From: Euzebya tangerina
GTDB lineage: Bacteria; Actinomycetota; Nitriliruptoria; Euzebyales; Euzebyaceae
Assembly: GCF_003074135.1 (NCBI RefSeq)
Contig: NZ_PPDK01000001.1
Span: 3,100,001 to 3,164,000, forward strand
DNA length: 64,000 bases
Direction: 5' to 3'
Positions 1 through 9,212 of this stretch are shown here, piece by piece. The position numbers and the translations under genes are program-made. The notes beneath the pieces were generated by a model. That model was given only the letters and a program-made list of their open reading frames with translations, had not been told where the DNA came from and searched no databases. The first letter of the stretch is position 1; every line of letters begins with the position of its first letter.

Positions 1-1
1 A

Positions 2-565
2 CCCTCGGAGATCCAACGCATGCTGCGGGCCGGGCGATCGCCCGAGACCGTGGCGGATCAGGCCGGCGTCAGTCGTGAGTGGGTCATGCGCTGGTACCAG
101 CCGATCGCTGCGGAGCAGCGCAAGGTCATCAGCTCGGTCCGCGGGGGCCGACAGGAGCGGCCCGGGTTCGGTCTGTCCGACACCCTGATCGGCGAGGCGG
201 TCCGGATGAACCTGATGGAGCGCGGGGTGGAAGATGAGGACGTCGAGTGGCAGGCCACACGCCCGGAGGGCCGCCCCTACTGGACCGTGACCGTGGTCTT
301 CACAGAGAACAGGCGTCCCCAGAAGGCGACCTGGCGGTACGACATCGGCACCGGACGGGTCACGGCTCGCGACGACCTGGCCATCGACCTGGGCTGGACC
401 ATGCCGGTCACCCATCCAACGCCAGGGGTGTTGCACGCGGCCATGCCGGAGGAGGACGAGGAGCAGCCCCGTCCGACCCGGCGGGCGGCACCGCCACCGC
501 CACCGCGGCGTGATCGGACGTCGTGGGCGCCGCCGTCGCCGCCGTCGGGGCCAAGGAGACGATGA
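2..565 (+). CDS. sepH: SepH (DUF3071) family septation protein, 5' end outside window
   Basis: The reading frame is open from base 2, so the N-terminus lies upstream of the window; the ATG at 20 is internal because the preceding codons (PSEIQR) continue the family pattern. The first visible part, with RSPETVADQAGVSREWVMR, is the helix-turn-helix-like segment typical of SepH. The middle part (ATWRYDIGTGRVTARDD) also fits the family. The last ~45 residues are a Pro/Arg-rich tail. In Streptomyces, SepH is known to bind FtsZ and promote Z-ring assembly, so a cytosolic division role is inferred. Its stop overlaps the ATG of the M48 protease gene (ATGA at 562), indicating an operon. Confidence 0.75.
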   Translation, partial: PSEIQRMLRAGRSPETVADQAGVSREWVMRWYQPIAAEQRKVISSVRGGRQERPGFGLSDTLIGEAVRMNLMERGVEDEDVEWQATRPEGRPYWTVTVVFTENRRPQKATWRYDIGTGRVTARDDLAIDLGWTMPVTHPTPGVLHAAMPEEDEEQPRPTRRAAPPPPPRRDRTSWAPPSPPSGPRRR

Positions 566-1848
566 ACGACGGTGTTGCCGGAGCGTCGGGGAGCGCCGCC
601 CGCGTCGCGAGCATCCCCTCCGGGTGGTATCGGGGGTTGTGGGTGGCGGCCGGCCTGGCCGTCGTGGGGGCGGTAGTCGCAGAGCTGACCCGACCCGTCG
701 CCGACCCGGCCGTGCCCGTCGCACTGGTCGAGTTCCTCGGCGAGGAGCAGGTCGCAGCCGCGGAGACGTATCGGGCTCCGCTGCGGGTCGCATCGCTGGT
801 GTCGAGGGGACTGCGGATCGCCGCGGCCGGTCTGCTGCTGTGGTGGGCTGCTCGGTCGGACGCGGGGAGCCGATGGCTGCAGGTGCGCTCGCGCCGTCGG
901 TCCTGGCAGCGCCTGGTCGGTCTCGGTGCCGTCGCCGCTGCGGCGTGGGCCATCACCGACCTGGTGCGACTGCCCCTGCAGCTCTGGGCCCGGACCCGGT
1001 CTGTGGACGTCGGCCTGTCAACCCAGGACCTGACTGGCTGGTTCCGTGATTATGTCGTCACCGTGGGGCCGCAGTGGATCGGGGTGGCGCTCGCCGCCAT
1101 CGCCGGCGTGGTGCTGCGTGAACGGCTTGGTCGGCAGTGGGTTCCGGTCGCCGCCCTGCTGGCCGGTCTGGTCGGGGCGATCCTCGTGGTCGTGAGCCCG
1201 CGGGTGTTCGAGCCGCTGCTCTTCGACTTCACCCCCCTCCCGGCGGGCGAGTTGCGGGACGGCATCACCGAGTTGGCCGACACCGCACCGTTCGACGCCG
1301 AGATCTTGGTCGCGGACGCCAGCCGCCGGACGACGGCGGCCAACGCCTACGTCTCGGGGATCGCCGGAACCCGTCGGATCGTGCTGTACGACACCCTCAT
1401 CGAGGACACGCCGACACCGGTCATCCTGGCGACGGTGGCCCATGAGATCGCCCACACCGAACACCGGGACCTCGAGCGGACGGCGCTCAGCCTGTTCGGC
1501 ATCGCGGTCGTGATCGTGTGGGTGCTGGACCGGGTGATGGGTGAGACGGCCGTGGGCGCATCCGGACGGGTTCGGGCCAGCGGCGTCGTCCGCGCGGTTG
1601 CCGTCCTCGTGGTGGGGGCGGTGCTCATCGCACCGATCGGCCAGTGGTCGTCTCGGCGGACCGAACGAGCAGCCGACCAGCGGGCCTTGGAGATCTTGCA
1701 GGACGGTGCGGTGTACCGCGAGATGCTGCTGACGCTGGCCGAACGCAACCTCTCGGATCCCGATCCGCCGGCCTGGATCGTCGGCCTGGCCTTCTCCCAC
1801 CCGCCCATGCCCGAGCGGGTCGGCCGAGCGGAAGCGGCCACAAGGTGA
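562..1848 (+). CDS. M48 family (Ste24/HtpX-like) membrane zinc metalloprotease
   Basis: A 428-residue membrane protease. The zinc motif HEIAH is followed by the expected downstream glutamate in the segment RRTERAADQRAL, which supplies the third ligand. Several hydrophobic stretches precede the motif (around residues 20-40, 85-100, 120-145 and 195-225) and one or two follow it, the usual topology of Ste24-like enzymes with a cytoplasmic active site. The start chosen is ATG 562, which overlaps the sepH stop; a longer frame from 523 would run into sepH. The stop overlaps the GTG of pimB (GTGA), so sepH, this gene and pimB are probably one transcript. Membrane-protein quality control is the likely role; the substrate is unknown. 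Confidence 0.85.
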   Translation: MNDGVAGASGSAARVASIPSGWYRGLWVAAGLAVVGAVVAELTRPVADPAVPVALVEFLGEEQVAAAETYRAPLRVASLVSRGLRIAAAGLLLWWAARSDAGSRWLQVRSRRRSWQRLVGLGAVAAAAWAITDLVRLPLQLWARTRSVDVGLSTQDLTGWFRDYVVTVGPQWIGVALAAIAGVVLRERLGRQWVPVAALLAGLVGAILVVVSPRVFEPLLFDFTPLPAGELRDGITELADTAPFDAEILVADASRRTTAANAYVSGIAGTRRIVLYDTLIEDTPTPVILATVAHEIAHTEHRDLERTALSLFGIAVVIVWVLDRVMGETAVGASGRVRASGVVRAVAVLVVGAVLIAPIGQWSSRRTERAADQRALEILQDGAVYREMLLTLAERNLSDPDPPAWIVGLAFSHPPMPERVGRAEAATR

Positions 1849-3011
1849 ACGACGGGCGTGGTCGGCCGGGCAGGGAGTCGGAGGAGGCGTGCCCACGGAC
1901 CCTCTGGGTGACCAACGACTTCCCCCCTCGCTCGGGCGGCATCGAGCAGATGGTGTCCCACCTCGTGGGCACGCTGCCCCCGGATTCGGTCATGGTCCTC
2001 GCCTCGCCGTGGCAGGGAGCCACCGAGCACGACCGGGCGTTGCCCTACCCGGTCCGGCGGGTCCACCGACGCCCCCTGCTCCCCACGCCGGCACTTCTGC
2101 GCACCGTCCGGGCGGCCGCCAGTGATCACCAGGCCGATGTCGTGGTCTTCGGCTCTGCCTGGCCGCTCGCCGAGCTGGCCGGACGACTTGACCTCCCCAC
2201 GTTGGGCATCACCCACGGCCGCGAGGCCGGCATGGCCCGCTACGGACTGGCGCCCCTCATGCGTCGACTGGCTCGGGGCTGCACGGCCATGACCGTGCTG
2301 AGTGACTACACCGCCGGCCTCTTGGCGCCGGTGCTGGACCGTCTGACCGACCTCCACCGACTGCCGGGTGGGGTCGACACCCAGACGTTCACGCCCGACG
2401 GGCCAGACCTGCGCGAGCAGCACGGCCTCGAGCCTGACCAACCCGTCGTGGTCTGCATCAGCCGCCTGGTCCGGCGGAAGGGACAGGACGTCCTGATCGA
2501 GCAGTGGCCACGCGTCCGGGCAGCCGTGGCAGATGCCCACCTCCTCATCGTGGGGACCGGTCCGCTGGAGGAGGAGTTGACCGATCGCGTCGCCGAGCTC
2601 GGACTGGGCGACGCCGTCACCCTCACCGGTGAGGTCCCCTGGGCCGACCTGCCGGCCTACTACCGAACCGGCGATGCCTTCGCGATGCCGTGCCGGACGA
2701 GGTTGCTGGGAACCGACGTCGAGGGTCTGGGCCTGGTGTTCCTCGAGGCCCAGGCATGTGGTGTCCCGGTGGTGGTGGGCGACTCCGGCGGCGCACCGCA
2801 GACGGTCGTACAGGGCGAGACCGGCGTCGTGGTCGACGGACACGACCCGGATTCGGTCTACGCGGCTGTGGTGGGGCTGCTCAGCGACCCCGGCCGTCTG
2901 CGGACCATGGGGGAGGCCGGCACCGAGTTCGTCCGGCGGCAGTGGGAGTGGTCGGTGATCGGCCAGCGGTTGCTCCGAGCGATCCAGGCGGCAGCGCGTG
3001 GCGGAGCATGA
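1845..3011 (+). CDS. pimB: GT4 glycosyltransferase, PimB-like (phosphatidylinositol mannosyltransferase)
   Basis: A 388-residue GT-B fold enzyme. The N-terminal motif WVTNDFPPRSGGIEQ, the middle SRLVRRKGQDVLI and the C-terminal acceptor/donor site CRTRLLGTDVEGLGLVFLEA match the PimB/PimB' group, which transfers mannose from GDP-mannose to PI-monomannoside at the membrane inner face. The EGLGLVFLEA motif carries the two family glutamates. The GTG start at 1845 is chosen because it overlaps the M48 stop; the frame opens further upstream inside the previous gene, which is an artefact. PimB assignment is by motif resemblance; another alpha-mannosyl or alpha-glucosyl transferase is possible. Confidence 0.75.
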   Translation: MNDGRGRPGRESEEACPRTLWVTNDFPPRSGGIEQMVSHLVGTLPPDSVMVLASPWQGATEHDRALPYPVRRVHRRPLLPTPALLRTVRAAASDHQADVVVFGSAWPLAELAGRLDLPTLGITHGREAGMARYGLAPLMRRLARGCTAMTVLSDYTAGLLAPVLDRLTDLHRLPGGVDTQTFTPDGPDLREQHGLEPDQPVVVCISRLVRRKGQDVLIEQWPRVRAAVADAHLLIVGTGPLEEELTDRVAELGLGDAVTLTGEVPWADLPAYYRTGDAFAMPCRTRLLGTDVEGLGLVFLEAQACGVPVVVGDSGGAPQTVVQGETGVVVDGHDPDSVYAAVVGLLSDPGRLRTMGEAGTEFVRRQWEWSVIGQRLLRAIQAAARGGA

Positions 3012-3077
3012 CTTGCTACGGTCCGGGCTGGCGTCGGCTGACCGGCTGACGTGCGACGCGAGCCGAGGAGCCGGAGC

Positions 3078-3977
3078 ATGGACCGCACACTGACCAGGTT
3101 GACCGATGGCGGTCACTTCTACGAGGGTCCGCGGTGGCGCGACGACCGCTGGTACGTGAGTGACTTCTACGCCCACGAGGTCTTCACCATCACGCCTGAC
3201 GGGCACCGTGAGACGATCATGGAGGTGCCCGGCCAGCCGTCAGGCCTCGGGTGGCTGCCCGACGGCTCGATGCTGGTGGTGAGCATGACGGACCACACGG
3301 TGCTGCGACGGGCCCTGGACGGACAGGTCAGCGTGCACGCCGACATCAGCGAGCACTGCGGCGGGAAGGCCAACGACATGGTCGTGGACGCCAGCGGGAG
3401 GGCCTTCATCGGGAACTTCGGCTTCGACCTGATGGCCGGCGCCGACCCGGTGACTGCCACGCTGGTCCGGGTGGACCCGGATGGGGCGGTCACGGCGGTC
3501 GCCAACGACCTGTACTTCCCCAATGGGAGCGTCATCCTGCCGGACGAGGTCACCTTGGTGGTGGGCGAGTCGATCGGGTGTCGCTACACCGCGTTCACGA
3601 TCGGCGACGACGGCTCGTTGACGGACCGGCGGGTGTGGGCGCAGCTGGCGCCGACCCCACCGCTGGCCACGTTCGAGGAGACGCTGGCCGCGACTGCCGT
3701 CGCGCCGGACGGCTGCACCCTGGACGCGGAGGGACAGATCTGGGCGGCCGACGCCCTGGGTGCCCGGGTGATCCGGGTGGCTGAGGGCGGCGAGATCACC
3801 GACCAGATCACCATGCCGGAGGGGCTCGGTGCCTTCGCCTGCCAGCTCGGAGGGCCGGAGGGGACGACGCTGCTGATCTGTTCGGCGCCGGACTTCGCCG
3901 AGCAGGCGCGGGAGGCGGCCAGGGAAGCCGTCCTGTTCACGGTCGACGTGGGTGTGATGGCGGCCGGCCGGCCCTAG
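3078..3977 (+). CDS. SMP-30/gluconolactonase family protein
   Basis: A 299-residue beta-propeller hydrolase. The N-terminal EGPRWRDDRWYVSD contains the metal-binding glutamate of the SMP-30/gluconolaconase family; GGKANDMVVDASGRAFIGN and PNGSVILPD are the other conserved metal/active-site segments. Such enzymes open sugar or other lactones using a divalent metal. The ATG at 3078 is preceded by GAGGAG with about 7 nt spacing, so it is preferred over the GTG at 3051. The stop codon TAG is created by the left end of the MITE-like element starting at 3977; without the element the frame would run about 80 bases further, so the C-terminus may be altered. Substrate cannot be told. Confidence 0.8.
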   Translation: MDRTLTRLTDGGHFYEGPRWRDDRWYVSDFYAHEVFTITPDGHRETIMEVPGQPSGLGWLPDGSMLVVSMTDHTVLRRALDGQVSVHADISEHCGGKANDMVVDASGRAFIGNFGFDLMAGADPVTATLVRVDPDGAVTAVANDLYFPNGSVILPDEVTLVVGESIGCRYTAFTIGDDGSLTDRRVWAQLAPTPPLATFEETLAATAVAPDGCTLDAEGQIWAADALGARVIRVAEGGEITDQITMPEGLGAFACQLGGPEGTTLLICSAPDFAEQAREAAREAVLFTVDVGVMAAGRP

Positions 3978-4136
3978 TGGTCCGTAGTTCAAATCTCTTT
4001 GGCATCCGCGGCCCCCGCATCACCGCTGGACTGCGTTGCGCTCGCTTGAATGACCCGCCATGCGGCGGCTTCGCGCGCCTTGCCAGCGGCGCGCGGCTGA
4101 CCGCGGCTGGCGCAAAGATCTTCTCCTACAGACCAC
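3977..4136. mobile_element. 160-bp MITE-like element, copy 1
   Basis: A 160-bp non-coding unit present again in inverted orientation at 13751-13910. Comparing the two base by base shows one difference, near the right end (TACAGACCAC here, TACGGACCAC there). The ends are inverted repeats: 11 bases GTGGTCCGTAG are perfect in copy 2, followed by an imperfectly paired stretch including CTTTG. TA flanks both ends (3975-3976 and 4137-4138), as expected from TA target duplication by an IS630/Tc1-mariner-type transposase. No transposase is in the window. It lies between the lactonase and the carboxylase alpha gene. Confidence 0.85.
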
Positions 4137-4154
4137 TATCAGCTGGACTGGCCT

Positions 4155-6233
4155 TCAGAGGATGCGGGCGAGGGTGTCGCCCCCCGCCACCTGAGCTCCC
4201 TCCGAGACCAACAGTGACTCGACGGTCCCGGCGTGCGGGGCGGTGACCCGGTGCTCCATCTTCATGGCCTCGAGCACCATGACGAGATCGCCCTCCTCGA
4301 CCTCATGACCCTCCGCCACCGCCACGCGCAGGACCGTCCCGGGCATCGGTGCGTCCAGGTCCCCCGGTGCCACCTCGGCCGCGGCGCTCGGGAACCGGGG
4401 GAGCTGCATCAGCGTGGCGGAACCGAGTGGTGAGTCCACCGCCCACCGCCTCGACTCGTCGCCGTACGAGACGTCGTGACCGTCTGGCAGCTCGCTGACC
4501 CGCAGCGTCCACTGTCGCCCGTCGAGTGTCAGCGAGACCGCGTCGCCGTCAACCCGAACATCGCTCACCCGGACCCGCGGGCCATGACCTGGCTCGTCAG
4601 CCCCCGCGGCCGTACGGGACACGTCCACGATCAGCTCGTCACCCTCGGGACGGTATGAGACCGTGACCGTCGATCCTGCCGAGCCCTCGAAGGCCACGGC
4701 TGTTCCAGCGGTCGGGTTGTTGCGCCAGCCGGTCGGGATCGACTCCTGGACGCGTCGCTGTGCGGAGCGGCGCGCCCGACCCGCCAGGGTTGCCCCGATC
4801 AGATGCAGCCGTTGTGCGTCCGCCGACGGCTCCGGGTCCAGCACCGCCGGATCCAGTCGATCGATGAAGCCGGTGTCGAGTGTTCCCGCGACCATCTCCT
4901 CATGGGCCAGCATCCCGATCAGGGCGTCGCGGTTGGTCCGGAGACCGTGCAGGCGGGTCTGGGACAGCTCGCGGCCGAGCAGCCGCAGCGCGTCCGCCCG
5001 GGAGGACCCGTGCGCGATCACCTTGGCGATCATCGGGTCGAAGTGGGGGCCGATCTCGTCGCCGGTCTCGACACCGGTGTCCCAGCGGGTCCCCGGTCCA
5101 TTCGCCGGCTCGAGCAGCTCGACGGGGCCGGTGACGGGCAGGAATCCGGTAGCGGGGTCCTCGGCGTACAGCCGGGCCTCCACCGCGTGCCCGGCCAGGC
5201 GCAGATCGTCCTGACCGAACGGTAGCGGCCGCCCCTCGGCCACCTCGAGCTGCAGTCGGACCAGGTCGAGCGGGACACCATCGGACCGGGCCCAGGCCAG
5301 CTCGGTCACGGGATGCTCGACCTGCAGCCGCGTGTTCATCTCGAGGAAGAAGAACTCCGGCCCGCCCTCGGCCGTCGGCTGGGACGCCACGAACTCGACC
5401 GTCCCCGCACCGACGTAGTCGACCGCCCGGGCAGCCGCCACCGCTGCGTGGCCCAGCCGCTCCCGTGTCTCGGGGTCGACGGCCGGCGAGGGTGCCTCCT
5501 CGATCACCTTCTGGTGGCGGCGTTGGATCGAACACTCCCGCTCGCCCAGGTGGACGGTGGCGCCGCGGCCATCGGCGAAGACCTGCACCTCGATGTGGCG
5601 CGGACGCTCGATGAAGCGCTCGAGGAAGACCCGGTCGTCTCCGAAGGCCGAGGCGGCCTCGCGCCGCGCCGCCTCGACCGCGTCGGCCAACGCCTCGGGC
5701 GAGGTGACGATCCGCATCCCCTTGCCGCCACCTCCTGCGGCCGCCTTGACGATGAGCGGGTAGCCGACCTCAGCGGCCGTGTCCGGATCCGTCACGGAGG
5801 GGAGGACCGGGACACCTGCCTCCGCCATCAGCTGCTTGGCGGAGATCTTGTCGCCCATGGCCGCGATGGCCTGGGCCGGCGGGCCGACCCAGGTCAGGCC
5901 GGCGTCGGCGAACGCCGTGGCGGCGTCGGCTCGCTCGGAGAGGAAGCCGTAGCCGGGGTGGATCGCGTCGGCCTCACTCGTATGGGCCGCCGCGATGATC
6001 GCCGGGATGTCCAGGTAGGTCTGCCCGGCGGTGACGCCGTCGAGGCCGACCGATTGGTCGGCCAGGCGGACGTGCCGCGCGTCGGCATCACCCTGCGAGT
6101 AGACCGCGACAGCCTCGATGCCCATCGTCCGGCAGGTCCGGATGATGCGGCAGGCGATCTCGCCACGATTGGCGATGAGCAGCCGGCGGATCGGCCCGAC
6201 GGGTGAGCCAGGCTCAGCAGGCGTGGCGCTCAA
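4155..6233 (-). CDS. Acyl-CoA carboxylase alpha subunit (biotin carboxylase + biotin carrier)
   Basis: A 692-residue protein joining biotin carboxylase and BCCP. The N-terminus [15 protein letters not shown] and the ATP-grasp part with [10 protein letters not shown] and [14 protein letters not shown] are biotin carboxylase hallmarks (about residues 15-460). The last ~70 residues form the biotinyl domain with the biotinylation site EAMKMEH. It carboxylates biotin with ATP and bicarbonate and hands CO2 to the beta subunit encoded just upstream. The first codon is TTG at 6233, overlapping the TGA of the beta gene (TTGA), so the two are translationally coupled. Whether the substrate is acetyl-, propionyl- or methylcrotonyl-CoA cannot be settled; no leucine-degradation genes are nearby. 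Confidence 0.9.
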   Translation of the reverse strand: MSATPAEPGSPVGPIRRLLIANRGEIACRIIRTCRTMGIEAVAVYSQGDADARHVRLADQSVGLDGVTAGQTYLDIPAIIAAAHTSEADAIHPGYGFLSERADAATAFADAGLTWVGPPAQAIAAMGDKISAKQLMAEAGVPVLPSVTDPDTAAEVGYPLIVKAAAGGGGKGMRIVTSPEALADAVEAARREAASAFGDDRVFLERFIERPRHIEVQVFADGRGATVHLGERECSIQRRHQKVIEEAPSPAVDPETRERLGHAAVAAARAVDYVGAGTVEFVASQPTAEGGPEFFFLEMNTRLQVEHPVTELAWARSDGVPLDLVRLQLEVAEGRPLPFGQDDLRLAGHAVEARLYAEDPATGFLPVTGPVELLEPANGPGTRWDTGVETGDEIGPHFDPMIAKVIAHGSSRADALRLLGRELSQTRLHGLRTNRDALIGMLAHEEMVAGTLDTGFIDRLDPAVLDPEPSADAQRLHLIGATLAGRARRSAQRRVQESIPTGWRNNPTAGTAVAFEGSAGSTVTVSYRPEGDELIVDVSRTAAGADEPGHGPRVRVSDVRVDGDAVSLTLDGRQWTLRVSELPDGHDVSYGDESRRWAVDSPLGSATLMQLPRFPSAAAEVAPGDLDAPMPGTVLRVAVAEGHEVEEGDLVMVLEAMKMEHRVTAPHAGTVESLLVSEGAQVAGGDTLARIL

Positions 6234-7825
6234 TGCCGGAACACCCCATAGCTGCCGGTCCCCGCGATGGGGGCGGAGTGTGCGGCAGACAGGGCGATGG
6301 CGAGCACCGTGCGCGTGTCACGTGGATCGATGATCCCGTCGTCCCACAGTCGGGCCGTGGCGTACAGGGCCGTTGACTGCCGCTCGATCTCAGCCTCGAA
6401 CGCTGCGGTCATCTGGTCGGCGGCGTCGGTGTCCACCTCTTGCCCGGACTTCTTCATCCGCGCTTCCATGACGATCCGCATGACCCCGGCCAGCTGCTTT
6501 GCACCCATCACGGCGATCTTGTGGTTCGGCCAGGTGAACAGGAATCGTGGGTCGTACGCCCGTCCACACATGCCGTAGTTGCCCGCCCCGAACGAGGCGC
6601 CGATCATGACCGTCAGGTGGGGGACCTCGGAGTTGGCCACCGCATTGATCAGCTTCGCACCGTCCTTGATGATCCCGCCCTGCTCGTAGGCCGTGCCGAC
6701 CATGAAGCCCGTGATGTTCTGGAGGAAGACCAGCGGGGTGTTCGTCGCGTTGCAGAGCTGGATGAACTGCGAGCCCTTCTGCGACTCGGGGCTGAACAGG
6801 ATGCCGTTGTTGCCGAGGATTCCGACCGGGTACCCGTGCAGGGTGGCCCAGCCGCAGATCAGCTGGGGCCCATACCGGGGTTTGAACTCCTCGAAGCGGG
6901 AGCCATCGGTGATCCGCCCGATGACCTCACGGACGTCGAATGGCACTCGGATGTCGGCTGAGCCGATGCCGAGCAGCTCGTCCGGGTCGTGGACGGGCTC
7001 CTCGACGTCCGAGGCCGGCGCGGGACCAGCTTTGCGCCAGTTGAGGTGGGCGACGATCTGTCGGCCGATGCGGATGGCGTCGAGTTCGTCGGCTGCCAGG
7101 TAGTCGGCGACCCCACTGACCGAGGCGTGCATGGCCGCTCCACCGAGGGACTCCTCCTCCGCGTCCTCGCCGGTCGCCATCTTCACCAGTGGCGGGCCAC
7201 CGAGGTAGACCCGCGCCTGCTGGTCGACCATGACCGAGTAGTCGCTCATGCCGGGGATGTAGGCGCCGCCGGCGGTGCTCGGGCCGAACACGAGGGAGAT
7301 GGTCGGGATGCCGGCCTTGGAGAGCTGCGTGAGGTTCTTGAACGAGGCGCCACCCGGGACGAAGATCTCGGCCTGCTTCGGCAGGTCGGCGCCGCCGGAC
7401 TCCGTGAGGTTGATCAGCGGGAGGCGGTTGGCTGCGGCGATCTCCGCCAGGCGGAGTGACTTCTGGAGGCCGTAGGGGTTGACCGAGCCGCCCTTGACCG
7501 TGGGGTCGGAGGCGGAGATGGCGCACTCGACCCCACTCACCACGCCGATGGCCGAGACGCTGGAGCCCCCGACGGTGTACTCGGTCCCGTTGGCTGTGAG
7601 CGTGGACAACTCGAGCAGTGCGCTGTCACGGTCGACGAGCAGCTCGATGCGTTCGCGGGGGAGGAGGCGGCCACGCTCCCGGTGTCGCGTGACGTACTTG
7701 GGACCGCCGCCGGCGTTGGCCTCTTGGGTCAGGCGGTCCAGTTCGGCCAGCAGGTCGAGCATGCCGGCCCGGTTGGCCTGATACTCGGCGCTGGTCGGGT
7801 CGGTCGTCGAGGTCAGGACGTCCAT
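6230..7825 (-). CDS. Acyl-CoA carboxylase beta subunit (carboxyltransferase)
   Basis: A 531-residue carboxyltransferase of the AccD/PccB/MccB family. [16 protein letters not shown] and [14 protein letters not shown] are the acyl-CoA and biotin binding regions, and the C-terminal half has [18 protein letters not shown]. It transfers the carboxyl group from the biotin of the adjacent alpha subunit to an acyl-CoA. The start at ATG 7825 gives the family N-terminus ([10 protein letters not shown]); the open frame to 8170 is antisense to the SRPBCC gene and is rejected. A TAGGCT box lies 10 bases before the ATG, so the mRNA leader may be very short. It forms a two-gene operon with the alpha gene. 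Confidence 0.9.
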   Translation of the reverse strand: MDVLTSTTDPTSAEYQANRAGMLDLLAELDRLTQEANAGGGPKYVTRHRERGRLLPRERIELLVDRDSALLELSTLTANGTEYTVGGSSVSAIGVVSGVECAISASDPTVKGGSVNPYGLQKSLRLAEIAAANRLPLINLTESGGADLPKQAEIFVPGGASFKNLTQLSKAGIPTISLVFGPSTAGGAYIPGMSDYSVMVDQQARVYLGGPPLVKMATGEDAEEESLGGAAMHASVSGVADYLAADELDAIRIGRQIVAHLNWRKAGPAPASDVEEPVHDPDELLGIGSADIRVPFDVREVIGRITDGSRFEEFKPRYGPQLICGWATLHGYPVGILGNNGILFSPESQKGSQFIQLCNATNTPLVFLQNITGFMVGTAYEQGGIIKDGAKLINAVANSEVPHLTVMIGASFGAGNYGMCGRAYDPRFLFTWPNHKIAVMGAKQLAGVMRIVMEARMKKSGQEVDTDAADQMTAAFEAEIERQSTALYATARLWDDGIIDPRDTRTVLAIALSAAHSAPIAGTGSYGVFRH

Positions 7826-7862
7826 GTGGGTTCGCAGCCTACGAGATGGGAACAGATCCCCC

Positions 7863-8375
7863 ATGGGTTCGTTCGCGCAGCGCATCATCTCCGACGACCG
7901 CATCGCTGTTGCGCCAGCCCGAGTCCACGAGGTGCTCAGCACGCCGGAGATGTTGGCTGAGCTGACGCCACTGGTCGCGTCGATCGACGTGCACCTGGCT
8001 GGGCCGGACGGTGATCGGTGGACCTGGCAGCTGAGCGGCGTGAACGCGCTCGGGATCCGGGCTGCACCCTCCTTCACGACCCTCATGGACATCGGCGAGC
8101 AGGCCATCATCTTCGCGCCCGAGCCGGGTACCGACGAGCGGGCCATGGCGAGCGGGAGGATCGACGTCACGGCCGGGTCGACGATGGAGGAGACGGTCGT
8201 CGCGATCGACCTGATCGCGACGGTGGAGCTGCCGCTGCCTCAGTTGGCGCGGCGAGCCGTCAAGTCGGTGATGTTCCAGACCATGAAGGTCGGTGGCACG
8301 CGGTTCGCCGAGAACCTCCTGCGCCACCTGGGCGATCCCTGGCATCGCGGCCTGAACGTCCGCGATCCGGGCTGA
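7863..8375 (+). CDS. SRPBCC family protein (polyketide cyclase/START-like)
   Basis: A 170-residue soluble protein with the overall pattern of the SRPBCC/coenzyme Q-binding Coq10-like fold: an N-terminal [23 protein letters not shown] helix-strand unit, central beta strands and a long C-terminal helix ([15 protein letters not shown]). Such proteins bind hydrophobic ligands. The ATG at 7863 is chosen over the one at 7824, which would overlap the carboxylase start. It is divergent from the carboxylase operon with about 37 bases between the starts, so the promoters must overlap. Function is not identified. Confidence 0.65.
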   Translation: MGSFAQRIISDDRIAVAPARVHEVLSTPEMLAELTPLVASIDVHLAGPDGDRWTWQLSGVNALGIRAAPSFTTLMDIGEQAIIFAPEPGTDERAMASGRIDVTAGSTMEETVVAIDLIATVELPLPQLARRAVKSVMFQTMKVGGTRFAENLLRHLGDPWHRGLNVRDPG

Positions 8376-8381
8376 GCGTCG

Positions 8382-9212
8382 CTACTCGAGCTTGCGGAAC
8401 TGGTAGACGCTCAGCGGGATGAAGAGCGCCAGGATCCCGATGGTCCAGATGACCGTCAGCAGCACCGGCTGCGCGACCGGGCCGGTCACGGCAAGACCCC
8501 GTGCGGCGTCTGCTGCCGCGGTGATGGGGGAGTTGCGAGCGATGAAGGCCAACCACTCGACGGGGATGCTCTCCGGTGGCACGAAGACGCTGGAGACGAA
8601 CGACAAGGGGAAGGCGGCCACGAAGGCAGCCGATTGGGCGGACTCCGCACCCGGGACGTTGAGGGCGACGAAGACGAAGACCCAGGACAAGCCGTAGCCC
8701 AGGAGCGCCACGATGAGCACGGACCCGATGGCGCCGAGGATGCTGGTGAACCGGAAGCCCACCGCCACGCCGAAGACGGTCATCAGTAGGATCACCGCTG
8801 CCGCGCGGACGAGGTCGGCGATGGTGCGGCCGATGAGGACGCCGGCGCGCGACATCGGCAGCGATCGGAACCGGTCGATGACGCCCTTCTCCAGGTCTTC
8901 GGCCAGGCCCACCGCCGTCGTGGTCATCCGGAACACCGTCGACTGGATGAAGATGCCCGGCAAGACGAACGAGAGGTAGTTGGGGAACCCGTCCGGGAGT
9001 GAGCCGCTGACCGCCCCGTCGAAGATGTAGCCGAACAGCAGGACGAACATGACCGGCTGGATCGTGGAGAAGACCAGCAGGCGCGGCAGCCGCGTGAAGT
9101 GCTTGAGGTTCCGCTTGCCGATGGTCCAGCCGTCGGCCAGCGCAGCGATGACGCCGGTGCGGTGACGCTGCTCGATCGCGTCGGTGGACAGCAGTTGCTG
9201 GGTCGTGCTCAC
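8382..9212 (-). CDS. ABC-2 type exporter permease, DrrB-like (exporter 1)
   Basis: A 276-residue integral membrane protein with about six hydrophobic segments. The N-terminal HFTRLPRLLVFSTIQPVMFV and the central GLAEDLEKGVIDRFRSLPM are signatures of the DrrB/ABC-2 permease group; the latter is the coupling segment to the ATPase. It starts with GTG at 9212, overlapping the stop of the ATPase gene (GTGA) and preceded by GGAGGG. It forms an exporter with the ATPase encoded at 9209-10243. Drug or lipid export is the family role; the substrate is unknown. A paralogous pair lies at 22113-23902. Confidence 0.88.
   Translation of the reverse strand: MSTTQQLLSTDAIEQRHRTGVIAALADGWTIGKRNLKHFTRLPRLLVFSTIQPVMFVLLFGYIFDGAVSGSLPDGFPNYLSFVLPGIFIQSTVFRMTTTAVGLAEDLEKGVIDRFRSLPMSRAGVLIGRTIADLVRAAAVILLMTVFGVAVGFRFTSILGAIGSVLIVALLGYGLSWVFVFVALNVPGAESAQSAAFVAAFPLSFVSSVFVPPESIPVEWLAFIARNSPITAAADAARGLAVTGPVAQPVLLTVIWTIGILALFIPLSVYQFRKLE

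Noticed and set aside
1347-3206. 619-codon minus-strand frame over pimB and the M48 gene
   Set aside because: Antisense shadow of two recognised genes, without motifs.
3985-4010. tRNA-like GTTCAAATC in the MITE-like element
   Set aside because: The T-loop-like bases are not accompanied by an acceptor stem, anticodon arm or D arm, and the unit has transposon-type ends.
3977-4246. 89-codon open frame across MITE copy 1
   Set aside because: It crosses the element end into the antisense of the carboxylase gene and is not matched by a gene at copy 2.
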